A stretch of 33,069 nt of DNA from Betaproteobacteria bacterium (GCA_016716425.1 JADJWJ010000017.1:1-33069); one strand, 5' to 3'; positions 8,595 to 16,892 are shown, counted from the first letter of the stretch. Notes: generated from the letters alone by a model not told the origin. Numbers and translations: made by a program.

Positions 8595-9377
8595 ATGGCC
8601 TACGCAACCTATCCTTCGCTGCGCGACCGCGTCGTGTTCGTCTCGGGCGGCAGCTCGGGCATCGGCGCGGAGGTCGTGCGCGCGTTCGCGGCGCAGGGCG
8701 CGCGCGTGGCCTTCTGCGGCACGAAGCCCGACGGCGGCGCGCCGCTGATCGACGAGGTCGCGTCCGCCGGGCACGCCCCCCCCTGGTACCGCGCCTGCGA
8801 TGTCCGCGACGCGCGCGCCTACCAGGCGCTGCTCGCGCAGGCGGGTGCCGAGCTGGGCCCGATCCGCGTGCTCGTCAACAACGCCGGCCGCGACGATCGG
8901 CACGCGATGGAGGACGTCACACCGGAGTCGTGGGACGACCGGCTCGCGCTCAACCTCAAGCATTACTTCTTCGCGATCCAGGCCGTCGCGCCGGGCATGG
9001 CCGCGGCAGGCGGCGGCGCCGTCGTCAACATGGGCTCGGTGAGCTGGATGCGCGGGCGCCCCAACCTCGTCGGGTACACGACGGCGAAGGCCGGCATCCT
9101 GGGCCTCACGCGCACGCTTGCGCGCGAGCTGGGACCGCGCAACATCCGCGTCAACGCGCTGGTGCCCGGCGCGATCGTCACCGAGCGGCAGACGGCGCTG
9201 CATCGCGACCCGGCGGCCGACCGACAGTTCCTCGACGCGCAGTGCCTCAAGATCCGCCTCGACCCCGGCCACGTGGCGCGCGCGACGCTGTTCCTGGCCG
9301 CGGACGACAGCGACGGGATGACCGGGCAGCACGTGCTCGTCGACGCCGGCATCGCGCAGACTTCGGTGCTGGGCTGA
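8595..9377 (+). CDS. SDR-family dehydrogenase/reductase
   Basis: 260 residues from ATG 8595, chosen over the in-frame ATG at 8580 because GGAGGG (8582-8587) is well placed as its ribosome-binding site. Classical short-chain dehydrogenase features are present: cofactor motif GGSSGIG (18-24), NNAG (95-98), N120, catalytic S148 and Y161-x-x-x-K165 in VGYTTAKAG, then PG plus IVTER. Such enzymes oxidise sugars, polyols or sugar acids with NAD(P). It could provide the first oxidation (sugar to lactone or acid) feeding the dehydratase at 725, or oxidise a later intermediate. It is the last gene of the sugar cluster; no convincing terminator follows. Confidence 0.9.
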   Translation: MAYATYPSLRDRVVFVSGGSSGIGAEVVRAFAAQGARVAFCGTKPDGGAPLIDEVASAGHAPPWYRACDVRDARAYQALLAQAGAELGPIRVLVNNAGRDDRHAMEDVTPESWDDRLALNLKHYFFAIQAVAPGMAAAGGGAVVNMGSVSWMRGRPNLVGYTTAKAGILGLTRTLARELGPRNIRVNALVPGAIVTERQTALHRDPAADRQFLDAQCLKIRLDPGHVARATLFLAADDSDGMTGQHVLVDAGIAQTSVLG

Positions 9378-9461
9378 CGGCTGCGGAAGGGCCGGCGGCG
9401 TCGTCGCGGCGGACCACGCGCTAGGCCGATCGGCCGATCGCGTCGAACGCCGGCGCGCGCC

Positions 9462-9467
9462 GACAAT
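9462..9467 (+). promoter_or_regulatory. Candidate -10 element before the YifB/ComM gene
   Basis: GACAAT lies only six bases before the ATG at 9474. If used, transcription would start within a base or two of the start codon and the mRNA would be leaderless or nearly so. No good -35 is visible. A 14-bp perfect palindrome, CGATCGGCCGATCG (9427-9440), sits just upstream and could bind a regulator. Confidence 0.3.
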
Positions 9468-9473
9468 GGCGCG

Positions 9474-10982
9474 ATGTCCGTCGCCGTCCTCCACAGCCGC
9501 GCGCTCGCGGGCGTGCACGCGCCGCGGGTCGCGGTCGAGGTCCACATCGCCGGCGGGCTGCCCGGCATTCACCTGGTCGGCCTGCCGGATACCGAGGTCC
9601 GCGAGGCGCGCGACCGCGTGCGCGCGGCCATGCAGAACGCGCAGTTCGAGTTTCCCCAGCGCAAGGTCACGGTCAACCTGGCGCCGGCCGACCTGCCGAA
9701 GGAGTCCGGCCGGTACGACCTGCCGATCGCGCTCGGCATACTCGCGGCGACGGGCCAGATTCCGGCGCAGGACCTCGCTCGCTACGAGTTTGCCGGTGAG
9801 TTGGCGCTCACGGGCGAGCTGCGCGCGGTCCGCGGCGCCTTGGCGATGGCGCTGTCGGCGCGCCGCGACGGCCGTGCCTTCGTGCTGCCGGAGGCGTCCG
9901 CGGCCGAGGCCGCGCTGGTCAAGGGCGCGACGGTATACGGCGCCCGATCGCTGCTCGCGGTGTGCGCGCACCTGACGGCGCGCACCCTGCTGCCGGAGGC
10001 GCTGCCTGGCGAGGCGCCCGCCGGCGATGCCGCGCCGGACCTGCGCGACGTGCGCGGCCAGGCGCACGCGAAGCGGGCGCTGGAGATCGCCGCGGCGGGC
10101 GGGCACTCGCTGCTGCTGACCGGGCCGCCCGGCACCGGCAAGTCGATGCTCGCGCACCGGCTGCCGTCGCTGCTGCCGCCGCTGGACGACGACGAGGCGC
10201 TCGAGGTCGCCGCCGTCGCGTCGATCGCCGGGCGGTTCGCGCCGGCGCACTGGGGCCGGCGCCCGTTCCGCGCGCCGCACCACACGGCGAGCGCCGTCGC
10301 GCTGGTCGGCGGCGGCAGCGATCCGCGGCCCGGCGAGATCTCGCTCGCGCACCATGGCGTGCTCTTTCTCGACGAGCTGCCGGAATGGGACCGGCGCGTG
10401 CTCGAAGTGCTGCGCGAGCCGCTCGAATCCGGCGTCATCCACATCTCGCGCGCGGCGCGGCAGAGCTCGTTTCCCGCGCAGTTCCAGTTGGTCGCCGCGA
10501 TGAATCCCTGCCCGTGCGGCTACCTGGGCGACCGCACCGGCCGCTGCCGCTGCACGCCGGACCGCGTGGCGCGCTACCGCGCGCGCGTGTCGGGGCCGCT
10601 GCTCGACCGCATCGATCTGAAGCTCGAGGTGCCGCCGCTCGCGACGGAGGAGCTCTCGGGTGCCGCGGGAGGCGCCGCACCCTCAGGCGAGGACTCGGCC
10701 ACCGTCCGGGCGCGCGTCGTCGCCGCACGCGCGCGGCAGCGCGCGCGCCAGGGCAGGACCAACGCGCGGCTCCTCCCCGCGGAAATCGCCCGCCACTGCG
10801 CGCCGGATGCCGACGGCGAGGCGCTGCTGGCGAAGGCGACCGCGCGACTTGCGCTCTCCGCACGCGGCTATCACCGCGTGCTGAAGGTCGCGCGCACGAT
10901 CGCCGATCTCGCCGGCGCGGAAGCCATCGCGCCGCGGCACCTCGCGGAGGCGATCGGCTACCGGCAGGCCCCGGCGCCGTAG
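9474..10982 (+). CDS. comM: YifB/ComM-family Mg-chelatase-like AAA+ ATPase
   Basis: 502 residues, the normal length of YifB/ComM. The N-terminal domain has the family opening (SRALAGVHAPRVAVEVHIAG, LPGIHLVGLPDTEVREARDR) and the VNLAPADLPKESGRYDLPIA stretch. The AAA+ domain shows Walker A GPPGTGKS (217-224), Walker B LFLDEL (298-303 region), and the cysteine-rich AAMNPCPCGYLGDRTGRC insert. The C-terminal helical domain ends RGYHRVLKVARTIADL. In Haemophilus and Vibrio ComM is a branch-migration helicase that helps integrate DNA taken up during transformation. It is transcribed alone here, between the sugar cluster and a convergent ferritin-like gene. Confidence 0.95.
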   Translation: MSVAVLHSRALAGVHAPRVAVEVHIAGGLPGIHLVGLPDTEVREARDRVRAAMQNAQFEFPQRKVTVNLAPADLPKESGRYDLPIALGILAATGQIPAQDLARYEFAGELALTGELRAVRGALAMALSARRDGRAFVLPEASAAEAALVKGATVYGARSLLAVCAHLTARTLLPEALPGEAPAGDAAPDLRDVRGQAHAKRALEIAAAGGHSLLLTGPPGTGKSMLAHRLPSLLPPLDDDEALEVAAVASIAGRFAPAHWGRRPFRAPHHTASAVALVGGGSDPRPGEISLAHHGVLFLDELPEWDRRVLEVLREPLESGVIHISRAARQSSFPAQFQLVAAMNPCPCGYLGDRTGRCRCTPDRVARYRARVSGPLLDRIDLKLEVPPLATEELSGAAGGAAPSGEDSATVRARVVAARARQRARQGRTNARLLPAEIARHCAPDADGEALLAKATARLALSARGYHRVLKVARTIADLAGAEAIAPRHLAEAIGYRQAPAP

Positions 10983-11044
10983 CCGGCAGGCCGCCGAGCG
11001 CCGGCCCGCGACCGCGTCTTGCGTGCGGCCTGCGCCGCGACCAC

Positions 11045-11596
11045 CTAATAGGGCGACCGCGACTTGCGCTCCGTTGCGTTCGGCACCGCGCCCTCGTCTT
11101 CGTCCTCGAGGTCGACCCTGGCCGAAGGCGGCAGCTTCGCGATGATCGACTCGATCATCTGCACGTGTTCGGCCTCCTCGGTCCGAAGCTCCTCGAACAG
11201 CGCCTTGACGTCGGGCTGTGTCACGTAGCGCAGAGCGAGGTCGTAGAACGCGAAGGCCTTCTTCTCGGAGGACAGCGCCACCATGTACGCGCTCAGCGGG
11301 GACATGTTCCAGCGAGGCGCGCCGAAGTCGGGGGCCTCCACGTCGAAGATGTCGCCGAGCCTGACGTTCGGGGGTCGATCGCCGAACAGGGCGAGCCGGC
11401 GCTCGGCGATCTGCTCGCCGTGCTTGCTCTCGTTGACGGCCATCGACTGGAACACCGACGCGGCGTCGTCGCCGGACCCGCTTCCCAGGCGGTCGGCGAA
11501 CTGCGTGTACCGCTTGTACGCCTCGATCTCGATCAGCGTCGCGAGATCGAGGGCATCCATCAGCGAGAGCTTGGAGTAATCGAGCTTCGTGGGCAT
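11045..11596 (-). CDS. Ferritin-like (rubrerythrin-type) diiron protein
   Basis: 183 residues from the ATG whose first base is 11596, chosen because GGAGG lies four bases upstream; an upstream in-frame ATG at 11623 would add nine residues. Two E-x-x-H motifs mark a four-helix-bundle diiron site: E56-S-K-H59 and E141-A-E-H144, with E23 or E25 in IEIEAYKRY and E111 in SSEKKAFAFY as further ligands. No C-terminal rubredoxin cysteines are present, so it is not a full rubrerythrin. The tail after residue 160 is acidic, then basic, and probably disordered. A role in iron or peroxide handling is likely from the family. It converges on the ATPase gene, with 62 bases between. Confidence 0.85.
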   Translation of the reverse strand: MPTKLDYSKLSLMDALDLATLIEIEAYKRYTQFADRLGSGSGDDAASVFQSMAVNESKHGEQIAERRLALFGDRPPNVRLGDIFDVEAPDFGAPRWNMSPLSAYMVALSSEKKAFAFYDLALRYVTQPDVKALFEELRTEEAEHVQMIESIIAKLPPSARVDLEDEDEGAVPNATERKSRSPY

Positions 11597-11675
11597 GGGG
11601 CCTCCCTCTACGGATGCGCGCACGATGCTCCGAGCGCGGGTTGCCTCGAAGCGCCGGCGCGCGGCGACCGGATGA

Positions 11676-12596
11676 CTACGACTTCCGCCCGGCGTACTTC
11701 TCGCCGGCGGCCATGTCGCCCTTCAGCCAGTTCTGCGGCGGCGGCAGCGGGCACGTCGTGAACGCGGAGAACGCGCACGGCGGGTTGTACGCGCGGTTGA
11801 AGTCGACGATCCACGTGCCGTCCTTCGGCTTCTCGATGAACAGGAAGCGGCCGGGCGGGTAGGTGGTCGAGTTGCTGGTGCCGTCGCGGAAGATGATGAA
11901 GAGGTTGCCCTCGTCGTCGAGCGCGTCGAGCGACATCTTCTGGCCGTTGACGGCGAACTCGAGCGTGCCGGCGACCTTCTCGTAGCTGATCTCGCCGCGC
12001 ACGTTGGCGATCGGGATGGTGGCGCCCTGCGACGTCGGCACGAACTTCGCCGGTACGCGGAACTCGGCCTTCGGCTCGAACCAGACGCGGCCGGCGAAGT
12101 TCCTGCGCCGCGGCGAGTCGCGGTCGGCGGCGCGCACGACGATCCTTCCGTCCTCGCGCTTGACGAACTGCAGCGACAGGCGGCCTGCCGTCACCCATTC
12201 GAGGCGCGACGCGCCGGTCACGAGGTCGCGCGCAGTGAACTCCTCCGAGTCGTCGGGCTCCTTCGTGACCGTGCGCATCTTCTGGCCCTTCGCGAGTTCG
12301 AGGCGGGCCTTGCCGTCGGACACGACGACCACACCGAGGTGCGCGGGAGCCAGGCCCTTCGGGAGGACGATCTGGCTGTCCGGCGCCGAACCGATCCGGT
12401 ACGTGCCCGGCGTCAACTCGTCGCGCGACACGATCGACAGCCAGCCGCGCTCGCGCGTCAGGCTCGCGTCGGCACGCGCGCGCCACTTGGCCAGCTCGTC
12501 GACTACGGCGGGGTCGGGCGCGGCCGCGGCTGCGCAGAACGCAATGCCTGCGAGCGCGATGGGTGCAAGGCGGCGCGCAAGGGCGGGGGTCGGCAT
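11676..12596 (-). CDS. DUF1684 domain protein, secreted
   Basis: 306 residues with an N-terminal signal peptide (MPTPALARRLAPIALAGIAF, then an alanine run, cleavage near residue 25). The body matches DUF1684: an early WRARADASLTRERGWLSIV, a middle RVWFEPKAEFRVPAKF, and the hallmark end NRAYNPPCAFSAFTTCPLPP with its two conserved cysteines. The biochemical role of DUF1684 is unknown to me. The likely location is the periplasm or, if exported further, outside the cell. It is divergent from the large oxidoreductase at 12707, sharing a 110-base promoter region. Confidence 0.85.
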   Translation of the reverse strand: MPTPALARRLAPIALAGIAFCAAAAAPDPAVVDELAKWRARADASLTRERGWLSIVSRDELTPGTYRIGSAPDSQIVLPKGLAPAHLGVVVVSDGKARLELAKGQKMRTVTKEPDDSEEFTARDLVTGASRLEWVTAGRLSLQFVKREDGRIVVRAADRDSPRRRNFAGRVWFEPKAEFRVPAKFVPTSQGATIPIANVRGEISYEKVAGTLEFAVNGQKMSLDALDDEGNLFIIFRDGTSNSTTYPPGRFLFIEKPKDGTWIVDFNRAYNPPCAFSAFTTCPLPPPQNWLKGDMAAGEKYAGRKS

Positions 12597-12688
12597 GGCC
12601 GGGCCTCGGTTCAGGACGGACAGCGGATCATTTTACTGCACCGCCGACCCGCGCGTCGCCCGCGCGCCGGCGGCTTGCTGCACTGCGG

Positions 12689-12694
12689 TAGACT
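12689..12694 (+). promoter_or_regulatory. Candidate -10 element before the DUF3683 oxidoreductase
   Basis: TAGACT in the context GCGGTAGACTAGCGGG lies 12 bases before the ATG at 12707. The expected transcription start would leave a leader of only about six bases. No clear -35 is seen. Related TAGAAT boxes in similar GGTAGAATCG contexts occur at 21507 and 21993, which supports a shared promoter style. Confidence 0.35.
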
Positions 12695-12706
12695 AGCGGG
12701 CCCGCC

Positions 12707-14674
12707 ATGAACACGGTCGCCGACGCCTTCGTCGCTGCGGATTCCGGCACGGACGCTCCGCGTCTGCGCGAGATCCCGTACAACTACACGTCGTTTTCCG
12801 ACCGGGAGATCGTGATCCGCCTGCTCGGGGCGGACATGTGGCGGCTGCTGCAGGAACTGCGCGGCGAGAGGCGCACCGGCCGCTCGGCGCGGATGCTGTT
12901 CGAGGTGCTGGGCGACGTCTGGGTCGTCGACCGCAATCCGTACCTGCAGGACGACCTCCTCGACAACCCGAAGCGGCAGGTGCTGTTCGTCGACGCGCTG
13001 CGCCACCGGCTGCGGGAGGTCGACCGCCGCCGGCAGCACGGCGTCGGCGCCGACGCCGAGCGCGACGCCAAGGTCGCGCGGCTGATCGCGGCGGCCGGCG
13101 CGGCCGTCGACCGGTTCGCAACGTCGTTCGCGGAGACGGCGGAGCTTCGCCGCCGCACGCGCCGCGTGCTCGCGCGCCACACCGACCGCGGCAACATCGC
13201 GTTCGACGGCTTGGCGCGCGTGTCGCACGTGACCGACGCCACCGACTGGCGCGTCGAGTACCCGTTCGTCGTGCTGCATCCGGACACCGAGGACGAGGTG
13301 CGCGGCCTCGTCGAGGGCTGCATCGAACTCGGGCTCACGATCATCCCGCGCGGCGGCGGCACCGGCTACACCGGCGGCGCGATTCCGCTCGACGCGCGTT
13401 CGGCGGTCATCAACACGGAAAAGCTCGAGCGGCTGTCGGACGTCGAGCGCGTCGTGCTGCGCGGGCACGCCGAGGCCACGCCGACGATCGACTGCGGCGC
13501 CGGCGTGGTCACGCGCCGCGTCATCGACGCCGCCGAGCGGGCCGGCCTCGTGTTCGCCGTCGATCCGACGTCGGCGGACGCCTCGTGCATCGGCGGCAAC
13601 GTCGCGGTCAACGCGGGCGGCAAGAAGGCGGTGCTGTGGGGCACGGCGCTCGACAACCTCGTGTCGTGGCGGATGGTGACGCCGGACGCGCAGTGGCTCG
13701 AAGTCACGCGCACCGACCACAACCTCGGCAAGATCCACGACGCGAAGCAGGCGACGTTCGAGCTGGCGTGGCTCGCGGCGGACGGCCGGACGATGACGCG
13801 CCGCGAGACGCTGGTCATCCCGGGCTCGGCGTTCCGCAAGGCGGGACTCGGCAAGGACGTCACCGACAAGTTCCTGGCGGGGCTCCCCGGCGTGCAGAAG
13901 GAAGGCTGCGACGGGCTCGTCACCAGCGCGCGCTTCGTGCTGCACCGGATGCCGCCGGCCGTGCGCACCGTCTGCCTCGAGTTCTTCGGCCTCGCGCGCG
14001 AGTCGGTGCCGGCGATCGTCGAGATCAAGGACCACGTCGACGCGCTGCCGAAGTCAGGCGCGGCGCGCGTGCTGCTCGCGGGGCTGGAGCACCTCGACGA
14101 GCGCTACGTGAAGGCGGTCGGCTACGCGACCAAGGCCAAGCGCCACGGCCGGCCGCGGATGGTGCTGATGGGCGACATCGTCGGCGACGACGACGCGGCC
14201 GTCGCGAAGGCGGCCTCCGCGGTCGTGCGCATCGCCAACGCGCGCGGCGCGGAGGGCTTCGTCGCCGTCTCGGCGGACGCGCGGCGCAAGTTCTGGCTCG
14301 ACCGCGCGCGCACCGCCGCCATCGCGCGGCACACGAACGCGTTCAAGGTCAACGAGGACGTGGTGATCCCGCTGCCGCGGCTGGCCGACTACACCGACGG
14401 CATCGAGCGGATCAACATCGAATTCTCGCTCGCCAACAAGCTGCGGCTCGCCGACGCGCTTACGGCGTTCCTCGCCGCCCGCAGGTGTCGGCCGCGTGGC
14501 CGCCCGACAGCGAGACGCGGCCGCCGCCGGAAGTCGTCGAGGCCAAGGTCGACGAGGCGCGCGAACTCGTCGCCGCCGTGCGCGCACGCTGGCAGGACCT
14601 CGCCGACCGGCTCGACGCGACGTTCCCCGCTCTGCAGGACCGCTCGGTCGTCGTGTCGTGGAAGCGCGAGCTGA
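12707..14674 (+). CDS. DUF3683 oxidoreductase, part 1: DUF3683 and FAD-binding domain
   Basis: This frame encodes genuine protein from ATG 12707 to about base 14475; the codons from there to the TAG at 14672-14674 are out-of-frame tail (CRPRGRPTARRG and so on). The start MNTVADAFVAADSG is followed by the DUF3683 signature REIPYNYTSFSDREIVIRLL and ARMLFEVLGDVWVVDRNPYL. The PCMH-type FAD-binding domain begins near residue 180, with VVLHPDTEDEVRGLV, the flavin loop IPRGGGTGYTGGAIPL, and DPTSADASCIGGNVAVNAGG. The tail of the genuine part reads INIEFSLANKLRLADALTAF, after which the sequence continues in the next frame. Confidence 0.8.
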   Translation: MNTVADAFVAADSGTDAPRLREIPYNYTSFSDREIVIRLLGADMWRLLQELRGERRTGRSARMLFEVLGDVWVVDRNPYLQDDLLDNPKRQVLFVDALRHRLREVDRRRQHGVGADAERDAKVARLIAAAGAAVDRFATSFAETAELRRRTRRVLARHTDRGNIAFDGLARVSHVTDATDWRVEYPFVVLHPDTEDEVRGLVEGCIELGLTIIPRGGGTGYTGGAIPLDARSAVINTEKLERLSDVERVVLRGHAEATPTIDCGAGVVTRRVIDAAERAGLVFAVDPTSADASCIGGNVAVNAGGKKAVLWGTALDNLVSWRMVTPDAQWLEVTRTDHNLGKIHDAKQATFELAWLAADGRTMTRRETLVIPGSAFRKAGLGKDVTDKFLAGLPGVQKEGCDGLVTSARFVLHRMPPAVRTVCLEFFGLARESVPAIVEIKDHVDALPKSGAARVLLAGLEHLDERYVKAVGYATKAKRHGRPRMVLMGDIVGDDDAAVAKAASAVVRIANARGAEGFVAVSADARRKFWLDRARTAAIARHTNAFKVNEDVVIPLPRLADYTDGIERINIEFSLANKLRLADALTAFLAARRCRPRGRPTARRGRRRKSSRPRSTRRANSSPPCAHAGRTSPTGSTRRSPLCRTARSSCRGSAS

Positions 14675-15264
14675 AGTCGCCGCTCGACGAAGTCTTCGCG
14701 GGCCTCGCGTTCGCGCCGGTGACGAAGCACGTCAACGAGATCCACGCGCGGGTGCTGAAGAGCCGCGTGTTCGTCGCGCTGCACATGCACGCCGGCGACG
14801 GCAACGTGCACACGAACATCCCGGTCAACTCCGACGACTACGCGATGCTGCAGGACGCGAACGCCGCGGTCGCGCGCATCATGGCGCTGGCGCGCGCGCT
14901 GGGCGGCGTCATCTCGGGCGAGCACGGCATCGGCATCACCAAGCTCGAGTACCTGACGGATGCCGAGTTGGCGCCGTTCGCCGCGTACAAGCGCGCGGTC
15001 GACCCCGACGGCCGCTTCAACCGCGGCAAGCTGCTGCGCGACCCGGCGCGGCCCGCGGACCTCTCCGGCGCGTACACGCCGAGCTTCGCGCTGATCGGCC
15101 ACGAGAGCCTGATCCTCGAGAGGCCTCCGCGGTCGGCGAGATCGCCGACTCGATCAAGGACTGCCTGCGCTGCGGCAAGTGCAAGCCGGTGTGCTCGACG
15201 CACGTGCCGCGCGCGAACCTGCTCTACAGCCCGCGCAACAAGATCCTCGCGACGTCGCTGCTGA
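14485..15264 (+). CDS. DUF3683 oxidoreductase, part 2: FAD-linked oxidase C-terminal domain
   Basis: The middle of the protein is read one base back relative to part 1; a GTG at 14485 is the first possible start in this frame but is probably not a real one. It carries the FAD-oxidase C-terminal domain of the GlcD/lactate dehydrogenase type: PVTKHVNEIHARVLKSR, the active-site region HMHAGDGNVHTNIPV, and GVISGEHGIGITKLEYL, then the closing VDPDGRFNRGKLL. Genuine sequence ends with HESLILE near 15120; the residues from there to the stop at 15264 are out-of-frame. No ribosome-binding site precedes it, which supports a broken continuous gene rather than a separate cistron. Confidence 0.75.
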   Translation: MSAAWPPDSETRPPPEVVEAKVDEARELVAAVRARWQDLADRLDATFPALQDRSVVVSWKRELKSPLDEVFAGLAFAPVTKHVNEIHARVLKSRVFVALHMHAGDGNVHTNIPVNSDDYAMLQDANAAVARIMALARALGGVISGEHGIGITKLEYLTDAELAPFAAYKRAVDPDGRFNRGKLLRDPARPADLSGAYTPSFALIGHESLILERPPRSARSPTRSRTACAAASASRCARRTCRARTCSTARATRSSRRRC

Positions 15265-16568
15265 TCGAGGCGTTCCTGTACGAGGAGCAGACGCGGCGCG
15301 GCGTGTCGCTGAAGCACTTCGACGAGTTCGGCGACGTCGCCGACCACTGCACGGTCTGCCACAAGTGCGTGAACCCGTGCCCGGTCGACATCGACTTCGG
15401 CGACGTGTCGATCGCGATGCGCAACCTGCTGCGCAAGGGCGGCCACAAGAAGTTCAACCCGGGCACCGCCGCGTCGATGTTCTTCCTCAACGCGACCGAC
15501 CCGACGACGATCAAGCTCGTGAAGACGCTGCTGATCGACTGGGGCTACCGCGCGCAGCGCCTCGCGTACCGGTTCGCGAAGACCACCGGCGTCGTGCGCG
15601 CGCAGGCGAAGCGGCCGCCGCCGACGGTGGGCAGGCCGCCGCTCAAATCGCAGGTGATCCACTTCGTCAACAAGCCGATGCCGGCGGGCGTGCCCAGGCG
15701 CACTGCGCGCGCGCTGCTCGACATCGAGGACGACACGGTCGTGCCGATCATCCGCGACCCTGCGCGGCCCGCGGACGACGGCGAGGCGGTGTTCTACTTC
15801 CCGGGCTGCGGGTCCGAGCGGCTGTTCTCGCAGGTGGGGCTCGCCACGCAGGCGATGCTGTTCCACGTCGGCGCGCAGACGGTGCTGCCGCCGGGCTACC
15901 TGTGCTGCGGCTATCCGCAGACGTCGGCGGGCAACCACGACGAGGGCCTGCGGATCACCACCGCCAACCGCGTGCTGTTCCACCGCGTCGCCAACACGCT
16001 GAACTACCTCGACATCAGGACGGTGATCGTGTCGTGCGGCACGTGCATGGACCAGCTCCTGAAGTACGAGTTCGACCGGATCTTCCCGGGTTGCCGGCTG
16101 CTCGACATCCACGAGTACCTGATGGAGAAGGGCGTCCGGCTCGACGGCGTCGAAGGCACGCGCTACCTGTACCACGACCCGTGCCATACGCCGATGAAGA
16201 CGTACGCGCCGCTGGCCGTCGTGCGCGACCTCGTGGGCAAGGACGTCGCGCTCGCCGACCGCTGCTGCGGCGAGTCGGGGACGCTCGCGGTCTCGCGGCC
16301 GGACGTGTCCACCCAGGTCCGCTTCCGCAAGGAGGAGGAGATGCGCCGCGGCGCCGCGGCGCTGCGCGGCGACGGGTTCGCCGGCGACGTCAAGGTGCTG
16401 ACGTCGTGCCCGTCGTGCCTGCAGGGCTTGTCGCGGTTCGCCGACGACGCCGGCACGCAGGCCGACTACATCGTCGTCGAAATCGCGAAGCGCGTGCTGG
16501 GCGAGCGCTGGATGGCCGACTACGTCGCGAAGGCGACCGCAGGCGGGATCGAGCGCGTACTGGTCTAG
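15123..16568 (+). CDS. DUF3683 oxidoreductase, part 3: Fe-S ferredoxin and CCG domains (GlcF-like)
   Basis: The third frame resumes at AVGEIADSIKDCLRCGKC. Two [4Fe-4S] motifs follow: C-x2-C-x2-C-x3-C in CLRCGKCKPVC (15163-15195), and CTVCHKCVNPCP near 15349. Two cysteine-rich CCG domains follow: YFPGCGSERLFSQ with YLCCGYPQTSAGN and SCGTCMDQLL, then YHDPCHTPMKTY with RCCGESGTLAVSRPD and SCPSCLQGLSRF. These resemble GlcF and heterodisulfide reductase HdrD and pass electrons from the flavin, probably to the quinone pool. The natural end is the TAG at 16566-16568, ten bases from the stop of the convergent small gene. Confidence 0.82.
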   Translation, partial: ASAVGEIADSIKDCLRCGKCKPVCSTHVPRANLLYSPRNKILATSLLIEAFLYEEQTRRGVSLKHFDEFGDVADHCTVCHKCVNPCPVDIDFGDVSIAMRNLLRKGGHKKFNPGTAASMFFLNATDPTTIKLVKTLLIDWGYRAQRLAYRFAKTTGVVRAQAKRPPPTVGRPPLKSQVIHFVNKPMPAGVPRRTARALLDIEDDTVVPIIRDPARPADDGEAVFYFPGCGSERLFSQVGLATQAMLFHVGAQTVLPPGYLCCGYPQTSAGNHDEGLRITTANRVLFHRVANTLNYLDIRTVIVSCGTCMDQLLKYEFDRIFPGCRLLDIHEYLMEKGVRLDGVEGTRYLYHDPCHTPMKTYAPLAVVRDLVGKDVALADRCCGESGTLAVSRPDVSTQVRFRKEEEMRRGAAALRGDGFAGDVKVLTSCPSCLQGLSRFADDAGTQADYIVVEIAKRVLGERWMADYVAKATAGGIERVLV

Positions 16569-16577
16569 GCCCCGCGG

Positions 16578-16850
16578 TCAGTCCATGTCGTCCGGCGCGG
16601 GCCGGGGCGGACACGACGGGCCGGAGGCGGGTGGCGGCGTGCAGTGCGGGGCCGCCGCGGCGGCCGCGTACGCCGGCGCGGCCACCGGCAGCGAATCGGG
16701 GTCCGGCCAGTACCGCAGGATCAGGGGCGCTGCCAACACCATCAGCGCGTAGACGGCGACGACGATCCGCGTCGCATCGCGGAGGCGGCGGGGCTCCGCC
16801 GGCTCGGGCAGGGATTGGGACTCGGTGTCGCGGGTTTTCATGTCCGTCAT
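16578..16850 (-). CDS. Small single-span membrane protein, unknown function
   Basis: 90 residues starting MTDMKTRDTESQ. A charged, proline- and glutamate-rich N-terminus is followed by one clear membrane helix (RIVVAVYALMVLAAPLILRY, about residues 28-47), then an alanine- and proline-rich tail with two cysteines. I do not recognise a family. It converges on the large oxidoreductase with nine bases between stop codons. The ATG at 16850 has only a close GAGG upstream; a second ATG three codons in is an alternative start. The helix and non-random composition favour a real gene, but a chance frame in GC-rich DNA cannot be excluded. Confidence 0.5.
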   Translation of the reverse strand: MTDMKTRDTESQSLPEPAEPRRLRDATRIVVAVYALMVLAAPLILRYWPDPDSLPVAAPAYAAAAAAPHCTPPPASGPSCPPRPAPDDMD

Positions 16851-16892
16851 CGCCTCGTCGTCGTCGGCCGGCTGGCGGCTCCCGAAAAATAT

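Larger units (their letters stand above)
12707..16568 (+). pseudogene. DUF3683-type FAD-binding/Fe-S oxidoreductase (GlcD-GlcF fusion), broken by two frameshifts
   Basis: Three reading frames follow one another and together give one protein of about 1,287 residues, close to the length I recall for intact betaproteobacterial DUF3683 proteins. Frame breaks fall near 14471-14487 and near 15117-15126; each looks like the loss of one base. Domain order after repair: DUF3683 N-terminus, PCMH-type FAD-binding domain, FAD-linked oxidase C-terminal domain, two [4Fe-4S] ferredoxin motifs, and two cysteine-rich (CCG) domains. This is the architecture of a D-lactate or glycolate dehydrogenase with its Fe-S electron-transfer partner fused behind it; the true substrate is unknown. 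All motifs on both sides of each break are intact and codon use does not decay, so sequencing error or a very recent mutation is more likely than an old pseudogene. Confidence 0.85.

Noticed and set aside
10986..11033. Terminator between comM and the ferritin-like gene (GCAGGCCGC and GCGGCCTGC)
   Set aside because: The 9-bp arms are separated by 30 bases and no T-run follows on either strand; too weak to call.
14471..15126. Programmed ribosomal frameshifting in the large oxidoreductase
   Set aside because: No slippery heptamer is seen at either break, two events would be needed, and homologues that I recall are read in one frame.
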